A stretch of 64,000 nt of DNA from Cristatella mucedo (taxonomy: Eukaryota; Bryozoa; Phylactolaemata; Cristatellidae), in NCBI GenBank assembly GCA_009760855.2, contig WPIO01000025.1:2696001-2760000 (forward strand), given 5' to 3'. Positions 56,910 to 64,000 of this stretch are shown in pieces. Below the pieces are notes generated by a model that was given only the letters and a program-made list of their open reading frames with translations, had not been told where the DNA came from and made no database searches. The position numbers were made by a program, and so were the translations under genes. Numbering within the stretch: the stretch's first letter is position 1; every line of letters begins with the position of its first letter.

Positions 56910-57500
56910 GAAGTCCCTATCTATATCTAAGAGCGGATCTATTTAATTGGTAAAGCAGCTCGTGGGATCAACTCCAGCTGGCGAAAATATTCAACTTCTT
57001 TCCTTTGCTGCTGCCTTACAGCGACCTACTAGAATTTTAATAACCAAGCTCTGTATAAGTCTGGATATTAGTTGAGCTATTTTTACAATTTACATTGTAG
57101 ATATTCAGATAATATAAAGGCATACGTGCATGTATCATTATTTTGTTATATTGGCTTTGGTCCTAAAAAAAAAAGAGCAGCTTTAGCTGAAGCAAGATCC
57201 AGAGGACTGCAGGACCACATGCGTATCCTAGTAACCTACCCTGGTATCCTAGCACAGCAAGTTCTAATCAGCAGCATAATCAACTCAGATCAATTCATAA
57301 TCAAATCAATTTCGTCATGTCAGTCTATGGAATTGAAGGTCAGTATATGTTGAATGAAAAAGCAAAATATTTCTATTGCTCCAGCAAGTCATTATAAAAC
57401 TAAATTATCGTTATGAAAATCATTGCTATTCAATATATTGATACGAATAGACACAATCATGTATGTATATGTACCTGCATAAACCATTATGGAGCAAACG

Positions 57501-57820
57501 TAACGAGGGCAAGATCGACTGACTCAGTGTGCCGAGCGACCCTTCAAATCGCACCCACAGGCTGTCTAGAGCGCGAAGTTAAGGGTAGCTTTATCAATGG
57601 CAAAGTTATATTCGCTGTAAAATTACTTGTATTGAAAAAAAAGTTCTGTTAATGCAGAGCGCTAACGCCGACGCACCCATCCTGCTACTACAATCTTCCC
57701 ATCCCGTCCTAGCGACCGAATGCATAGCGGCTGATATCCAAGGCCGACAGTTGTACAGCTGCACCATCGTTGGGACTCTTCTTACGTATAGGATCCATAA
57801 AGATTTAACTGTGAAAATTA
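57501..57820 (-). repeat. long inverted repeat, right arm
   Basis: Inverted counterpart of 56378-56693. The arms are separated by about 807 bases that contain a (TA)n tract and otherwise no recognised coding sequence. This layout fits a foldback or long-TIR non-autonomous DNA transposon, or an inverted duplication of one unknown repeat. No target duplication is obvious outside the arms. From 57821 to 58640 nothing else is recognised. Confidence 0.93.
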
Positions 57821-58639
57821 TACACTAGATATGCATATTTAGTATTTCATTTAAAATACTAATACATGTGCATATATGTATCTATGTAGCAAAAAGCTAT
57901 CTGTAGAAGACGTTGAATCATTCTGGTAGCGGAAGCATGTAAGATTTTCAATTTTGTGTAGGTATGCCTGCATTAGAACCAATTAACGTTTGGGAATTCT
58001 AGACACTTGGTAACGTAGAAAAATGGAGATGGTGAAGTTTCGGATATTTTAGTCCTGTTTTTAATGTCAAATTAATGATCTCTCTCAGTGCAAAGGATGA
58101 TTCGGCGAGGGAAGTAGGAGATCGTTTAAAATATGCAAGATGTATCACAGCTACCTCGAGTGTTTTTCCAATCGTGCATACTGGTCAACAGCTTAAGTTG
58201 AAAGAATAACCCTCTGGCAAAGGAGGTGAAAACATAAAGAGCCTCTGAGAGAGTAGAAAGAGGGGGCTGGATTCGGTTGCGGATAATAAGCAGCCAGCGT
58301 GAGCAACGCGCATGCTAAATACAATGTTAAAAAATGTGGACGTCACAGCTACCAGGAACTATAGCGGGTTTATGGCGGCGACCGAAGTACGGGTACCAGT
58401 CATATAATAGTCGGAACCTCTTTTATTTAAGGTTAGGAAATTATAGAATTGGTAGAGTGGGTGCTGCTTTTCAAATATCGTGTGCGACCTCAAACCTCTT
58501 GTCACTGTTCTTTTAAGAAGCTAAGGAGGGCTCACTTTGGCATCCCTGTTGCATGCTGGGAGCTTCTATGGCCCCCAAACCATGAATCCTTCGGGTTCGC
58601 ACTTGCAATGACTACATATACGTTGAGTGAGTTGGCCGA

Positions 58640-58775
58640 TGTAGAGTATTGTAGTTTATCTAGCGACAAGAGAGCCTAAAGGGCACCCGACCGCTTTCAG
58701 CGGGCAATACAATATCTCAACCTCCTCGGCTTGAAACTACGACCTGGCCGAAGGAGATCTGTTCGTGCATAAAGT
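58640..58775 (-). mobile_element. SINE-1 copy, old
   Basis: TCTAGCGACAAGAGAGCCTA (compare GTATAGCGACAAAAGAGCCT at 47679), CGGGCAATACAATATC and CTTGAAACTACGACCTGGCC, then GAAGG (compare GAACCCACGACCTCGGGGCCGAGG) fall in the same order as in the 47637 copy. An imperfect TG-rich tract (58790-58850) follows. Confidence 0.6.
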
Positions 58776-59589
58776 ATTCATGCTCGTGTGTGTGTGCGTG
58801 AGTGCATGCACATACGTCTGCGTGTGTGTATGCGGGTGTGTGAGTGAGTGCAATTGGTTAACTCTCAAGTTGTAGGTCGTGGGTGTGTGACTAGATCGGT
58901 TTGCTCGTCAGCCCGCTAGATAACTTTTTTTCAATGCTAAGTCCCGTGGCCCAGTCAGGAATTCGTAAAGAAGGCTAAGCTTAATAAACGGAGAGATGAA
59001 CCTTGACCCTGTATGACCCAGTCAATATTGTGACTCATATCAACAGTATGATATGTCAGAGCCAGGCAGGATCATCCAGCCTCGCTAGTGTGAGAACGAT
59101 GGAAGGCTCGATCGCCGACATCTTGACGCGGTAGCGGCTGGGCATAATCTGGCTTACGAAGGTGGCTCTAGAAGTTCAATGTTCGTAACCTCAGTGGTAA
59201 GGAAACGAATCTGTCTCATGAGGTCAGTGCATCAGCCCTGAATTGACAGAAGTCAGGCAGCACCAAAGTGGTCGCTGCCTGAAGAGTACCAATGGTCCTA
59301 CCTCAAGTCTGTTTTCCTTGTTAATGTACCACGTACAGGCTGCAGTCCATCCAATATAACACTCTTGAGTCTTGAGCTGGCGATAACTCGTCTGGCGACG
59401 GCAATGGCGCCTTCCGGGAATCTCGCTCACCATTGCACGCGGTCTTTGTACTTCGACCCTACTGCCGGTAGCCCATCGATGACAGGTGGCACTAGCGGAT
59501 GCTTCAGCTTCCGGTGGGCGGATGGCATGACGCGCCGGTAGCCGCTCGAGAAAGTATTTTAATGCGACAGTTATTCATTCCGTCTTGTG
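58776..59589. other. 0.8 kb with no recognised gene
   Basis: Starts with a TGTGTGTGCGTG-type imperfect repeat to about 58850; the rest shows nothing recognisable. Confidence 0.3.
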
Positions 59590-60510
59590 TAGATAATGGT
59601 CCTGGTAGCAAGATGCTATCAATTACAAAACCAAGCTACTATTAGTGGGCAAACCAAGTGTAATTCAGATATTGGAAAATATAACCCTCAAAATTGGCTT
59701 CACTAGTATATCTTCTGTTGAATTTGCACACAATTAATGTCTCCTTTTCCAAAGTGACCTTTCACTAGACAACCAAATTCGCTCTATTGTCAGGTCTGCC
59801 TACTAACAGCTACACAATATTGCTAAACTCAGGCTTGGTTAGAAAGTGATACTACATACAAATTGGTCCATGCATTTGTGACATTGTATCACGACTTCTG
59901 TACTTTCCTGCTTGCAGGTCAACCGGCCTGTGCAATCAGGCGCTTGCAGTTAGCGAAAACCTCTACAGCTATACTTGTCTGTCTTGAGAGCCGCAGTTGC
60001 CACGTCACTGTCCGCGTAGCCGACCTACTCCGGCTCCCAGTCAAGCAGCAAATCGACTTCAACGTTCTGTCACTAACCTTCAGGTCCCTTCATTCTTTGG
60101 TTCAAATATACCTATCAGATCTACTCCCCCACCAAGCTAGGCATCGTACCACTCGCTTTTTTTAATCGAATCGTCTCACTACACCTCGTACGAACCTCAA
60201 AACCTTCGGGGACCGTGCCATTAGTTCGTTGCTCCCAAAGCCCGGAACTCACTACCGACGCACGGCACAACGTCCCCTGACATGACGACATTTAAAAATA
60301 AGCTTAAAACCCACCAGTTTATTACGGTATTTGATGAGTCTTTTTGATTCGTCCTTCATGTGTATGTACCTGCTTACACTATGCCTGCTACTTGCTCACG
60401 TTACCACTAAACATTTGTTAATGCTTTGTCTGCAGCATATGTGAAGTGCCTAGAGAGAGATTCAGTTATCTCAGGGTGCCATACAAACGTATAATTAATA
60501 ATGCGATAAT
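59590..60510 (+). mobile_element. LINE-A copy 15, decayed
   Basis: Starts near the NKTKLLLVGKPSVIQ segment (about 59625) and runs through [17 protein letters not shown]-like text and the frame 59863-60165 ([51 protein letters not shown]). The 3' UTR ends in a hairpin (GAAGTGCCTAGAGAGAGATT, then CTCAGGGTGCC) and a short AT tail at about 60485-60505. Confidence 0.88.
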
Positions 60511-61595
60511 TAGGCCATCTGCAAAGCCAATCTGTGTGTGCGAGTCACTGAAAATGTACTGTATTGGTCGAATAGAAGAATGGCTCACTAGCTAGCTGGG
60601 CGACTCGATCATTGACTCCTCATAGCACAGGCTCGCGAAGGCGTCTTTTTTGGTCTTCTCTCGTTGAAAACCGTGCTTTCTCTAGTATCGCTCATTTCCC
60701 TTTACTGTACAAGAAACCTTTGTCAGCCGTATCATTCGTTATTGAAGTGCTACACATCCAGACTTCGTCATTAGAGAAAGTTGTAATCGATGATTCGTAA
60801 TTTCTTTTCAAACCTTCTTACGTCAGTGGCTACCTACCAAATTCTTACGTCTCCAAGAGTATATGAATGCTATTTCATCCTTTCATTTGGATCTGTGCAT
60901 AGTTGCCCTTAAAATTGCACCCCGTATGTAATTCATTTTCTGCCTCTCTGGAGCTCTTTGATTTTATTTAGAATTCGGGAATATGGCGGTTTTTCATCAT
61001 CGACAACTTCCCATAGAGTTCCAAGCACGTTGGGGAAACGAGGCGAATATAAAATAAAGCCGTTTTCAGCACGGTAGACGATTAATGGCTAGGCAAGAGC
61101 TCCGTCGAATGGCTGTACGAGAAGCTTCCTGTTAAATCGATGTTCCAGGACAAATTTAATTAGCCAAAACAGAGCACCGAAGAGGCAAGCTGTCGTTTCA
61201 TCAATTCACTGCTGCGAGGACACGCTGTTCACCGCTCGCCGTCCTAGTCAGTCGGGCGATCGATTTCTTAAGTACCAACGGCTGAGCGGCTGAAAAAGAT
61301 TTAAAGCTAGAATCGTCGGCACGCGGCGTCTTGACGCACTAAAAGAACCAGCGGGCCTAGATTGATGACCAGACTGCCTCGTTCTGGCATTAGGATTTCA
61401 GTGCTTTCCCAACGAAGTTGAATGTAACGTTTTGGCCGTTCCGAGACTTCCGCCTACCGTCCGCTCGACCGTCGCACACCTGCCGTCCGTTCCGCCGGCG
61501 GCAAGTCGTACACTTTCAGGGCTTGCGTCACCGCACCCTCGATTCGGGACGCTTTTCCTATTCTTTACAGTGGAATGACTTTTCTCCAGCTTCCG
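60511..61595. other. 1.1 kb with no recognised feature
   Basis: No domain, RNA gene or repeat match is seen. The frame 61418-61792 is partly a translation of the CA microsatellite. Confidence 0.3.
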
Positions 61596-61599
61596 TTGT

Positions 61600-61632
<33 letters not shown>

Positions 61633-61705
61633 CGCACGCACGCATACACACACACCACATACACACACACCACATACACACACACATATATATATATATA
61701 TTTAT
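61600..61705. repeat. (CA)n(TA)n microsatellite
   Basis: CA units with CG and CACAT variants at 61600-61686, then TA to about 61702, abutting the 3' end of SINE-2 copy 4. Confidence 0.95.
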
Positions 61706-61710
61706 TTATA

Positions 61711-61845
61711 TCATTTGTATAGTGTCTTAACAGAACTTAATCTCCATCCAGCCGCGGTACATATGCAGCAGGAATCTAGCTCACGACCTTGATCGCTAAA
61801 AGCTAGCACCTTAACCGCGGGCCGAACAACGGCGGCTAGCTAAGC
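61711..61845 (-). mobile_element. SINE-2 copy 4, diverged
   Basis: Minus strand: CGGCCCGCGGTTAAGGTGCT (A box), a GTCGTGAGCTAGATTCCTGC B-box region, then the tail GGATGGAGATTAAGTTCTGT, TAAGACACTATACAAATG. The hairpin is partly eroded. From 61846 to 62524 nothing else is recognised. Confidence 0.72.
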
Positions 61846-62524
61846 CGTCAGACCGGCAGTACCCACAGGTGTCGTATCGCTTTTGGTCTCGAGGAGGTCG
61901 AGGTCGAGGTTTCCTAGCTACCAGACTCTAAAGCTTTGATTGGCGAACCGTGCTACAAGCATTTAGCTCTAGTCGTAAATATTTCCACTCGCGTAGACTG
62001 ATTGTTTAGGATGCAGTCTCACTGACCTTTTTGGACGGGGAGAGTTTTATTGTACTAATTCCTATGCACGTAACTGAGAATTTCTGCCAATAACACTCTC
62101 AGCTAAGTAAACATAGGCCTGCTTTGAGTTTGCTGACCAAATCAACTGCTTTTAAGATGGAACGCTGGCAATAGCACGTCTGATTTACTTCATCTCTCCT
62201 TTAGGCACTCTAGTGCGATACACTAGCACATTCAGTCAGCCAAATACCTATCAAAATAAACGAGCTCACGGACACGGCTCAAATTGGGGCCATTCCTTTG
62301 CACTGTTACAACGGCGTAAGCGTCCTTTAAGGGTTGAATGTTTTGAAGTATTTACTTGTATCCTTCAACGTTCTATATCATACCGATTGCCATGCAGGAG
62401 CGCTTGGTTATCGCGAGCACAGCCTTGTAGGCTTTCCGTATCTTTAACCATGGAGTTTAGGTTTGGTGACAAATTAGAAGTAAGAAGTTTGTAGATAATA
62501 AAATATCAATAAAGAAAGTAATAA

Positions 62525-63572
62525 TTATAATAATAATTAAGCACTTGATAAAGCGCCGCCAGAGAACTTAGTCTATTTCAAGGCGGTTTACATTTGCTGC
62601 AAGGGGAAACGAGATTGAATGGTGATTAATATCATGCTTGATAAGCAGCATGAATAACATGGTTAGGAGTGACATGCACAGAGTCAGCATACAAGTGTGG
62701 TAATTGGCAGCATACAGTGTCAGCACGAATAAGCACATCAAGGACGAATCACAGAAACCCACTAAATGCTGTCCTAAATAGGTGCGTTTTCAAGTCGTTT
62801 TCAAATGTGGCCAAGTCAGGGTATGTCATAACGCAAATCGGGAGTGAGTTCCAGGCTTTGGGAGCAGACGAACTAAATGCACGGTCTCCAAAGGATTTGA
62901 ATTTTTTACGAGGTATTGGTAAACTGTTAGATTCTGAAGAGCGGGTGGTACGACGCTTGGCCTGGCGGGGGGGGGGTAGATCTGAGAGATAGGCTGGAGC
63001 CAAAGAATTAAGTGACCTAAAAGTGAGCGACAATACCTTGAATTTGATCCGTTGCTTGACTGGTAGCCAGTGCAGGTCGGCGAGAAGTGGTGTGATGTGG
63101 CAACTGCGAAGCTCGCGACAGACAAGCCTAGCTGCCGAGTTTAGCACCGGCTGTAAGCGCCTGATTCCACATGCTGGTGGGCCTGCAAGCAGTGAGTTAC
63201 ATACGTCAAGACGGAATGTCACAAATGCATGGATCAACCTAGACGTGGCATCCTTATCTAAGCAAGCCCGAATTTTAGCAATGTTATCTAGCTGAAAGTA
63301 AACAGACTTGATTGTGGAGCTGATGTGGTCGTCTAACAAAAGTTCACTTTGGAACACAACACCTACACTTCGTGCAGATTCAACAGGAGATATGCTGGCA
63401 GAGCCGATTTTGAGCGTTAGCATTTGCAATTTCTAAATCACACTTGGTTTGCCCATAACTAGTAAGTTAGTTTTATGATCATTTAATTTAAGAAAATGTG
63501 CTGCCATCCACGTGCGGATGTCATCAATACATGCAGCAAGGGAGTTGAGAGAATTCGAGGTGCTCGAAGTAA
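62525..63572 (-). mobile_element. LINE-A copy 16, long C-terminal frame
   Basis: The minus-strand frame 63429-62749 (226 codons) covers the thumb and C-terminus: [80 protein letters not shown], ending [15 protein letters not shown] stop separates it from the upstream CIDDIRTWMAAHFLKLNDHK segment (63433-63572). The 3' UTR, hairpin (62553-62595) and AATAATAATTA tail follow. The 5' end is truncated just after the catalytic segment. Confidence 0.93.
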
Positions 63573-63782
63573 GTATCGTCCTTAAAATTTGAAAGTACAG
63601 CTCGAAACCACACAACTATATCTATAAATATTAACAATAGTATATTATTAATTATTAGTAGTAGTAGTAAATCATATTATTATGATTATTAAATATTAAC
63701 TATTATCTATAACTAAACGTATCGGCAGGAGAAAAGGTAGCGTTGTTACGTCCGAATTGCGGAGGACAGCTCTATAGTCTAG

Positions 63783-63998
63783 AAACTACAAGCAATAGAA
63801 TTTGCCTCTCTTGAAAGTCTTGAAGATAAAACGGGGCTAAATATACGCTTTAAGATTTTCCATCGCATTCCTCCTCCTGAAAATGATCCTCAAACTGACT
63901 TGGGCCAAATGAATGAGCTTCAGTGGGCCAACCTGTCCGCAGAAGCCTATAGATTAGCGAGTGGATATTTTAGTGAAATACTTGCACCCGAGCTCTGA
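63783..63998 (+). CDS. probable terminal coding exon, unrecognised protein
   Basis: After a possible acceptor (GACAGCTCTATAGTCTAG, ending 63782; its TAG is the in-frame stop that closes the frame upstream) there are 71 codons and a stop (TGA 63996-63998). They read KLQAIEFASLESLEDKTGLN, IRFKIFHRIPPPENDPQTDL, GQMNELQWANLSAEAYRLAS and GYFSEILAPEL. Balanced composition, no low complexity and no match to the mobile elements make this look like a real host exon whose gene lies upstream or across the window edge. No Met start occurs before codon 43. I do not recognise the family. Confidence 0.42.
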   Translation, partial: KLQAIEFASLESLEDKTGLNIRFKIFHRIPPPENDPQTDLGQMNELQWANLSAEAYRLASGYFSEILAPEL

Positions 63999-64000
63999 GC

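Overview
The window is eukaryotic nuclear DNA, most likely from an invertebrate animal. It has no operons or bacterial gene packing. It contains a nuclear tRNA-Ser gene with split A/B-box promoter, tRNA-derived SINEs, many 5'-truncated non-LTR retrotransposons, a pogo/Tigger-like DNA transposon, very long dinucleotide microsatellites and a single-exon class A GPCR. The species cannot be named from the sequence. A spiralian or other marine invertebrate is a guess from the style of the LINEs and SINEs.

The dominant content is one LINE family (called LINE-A here; L2/CR1-like). It is present in about twenty copies on both strands at 1-880, 5187-6394, 9765-10615, 11745-12640, 16885-18695 (two nested copies), 19150-19640, 21075-21225, 23425-23578, 25117-26800, 30288-31068, 36590-37710, 37735-39455, 41437-42134, 43398-44171, 51062-51275, 51830-54945, 56100-56205, 59590-60510 and 62525-63572. 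Most are 5'-truncated and carry only the C-terminal part of the reverse transcriptase, a short 3' UTR, a terminal hairpin and an (ATT)n tail. The copy at 51830-54945 also retains a decayed APE-type endonuclease, and the copy at 1-880 keeps an open RT frame with YADD. A second, related family (LINE-B) has copies at 881-1417, 14600-15400, 25795-26396, 29195-29720 and 31145-32440. A further decayed RT lies at 23590-24290.

Two SINE families are visible. SINE-1 (13545, 47180, 47637, 58640) ends in a TTTA-rich tail in its best copies. SINE-2 (15431, 21985, 35459, 36434, 61711) ends in a hairpin clearly related to the LINE-A 3' end, and its tails abut TA/CA microsatellites. A TA-flanked pogo-like transposon is present as a LINE-interrupted copy (5095-6948) and a short internally deleted copy (16251-16861). 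A pair of about 320-base inverted arms (56378-56693 and 57501-57820) looks like a foldback element or an inverted duplication.

Host genes are sparse. The clear one is the GC-rich, intronless seven-transmembrane receptor at 45401-46768 (minus), next to a five-unit tandem repeat (44370-45260). The tRNA-Ser(CGA) gene is at 22774-22855 (minus). Three probable coding exons or gene remnants lack an initiating ATG in the window or are very short: 15773-16148, 18703-19091 and 63783-63998, all plus strand. GC/CpG-rich blocks at about 1430-1730, 3240-3850, 11000-11700, 46770-47000 and 48100-49440 may be promoters or first exons of genes that cannot be resolved here. The remaining intergenic stretches show nothing recognisable.
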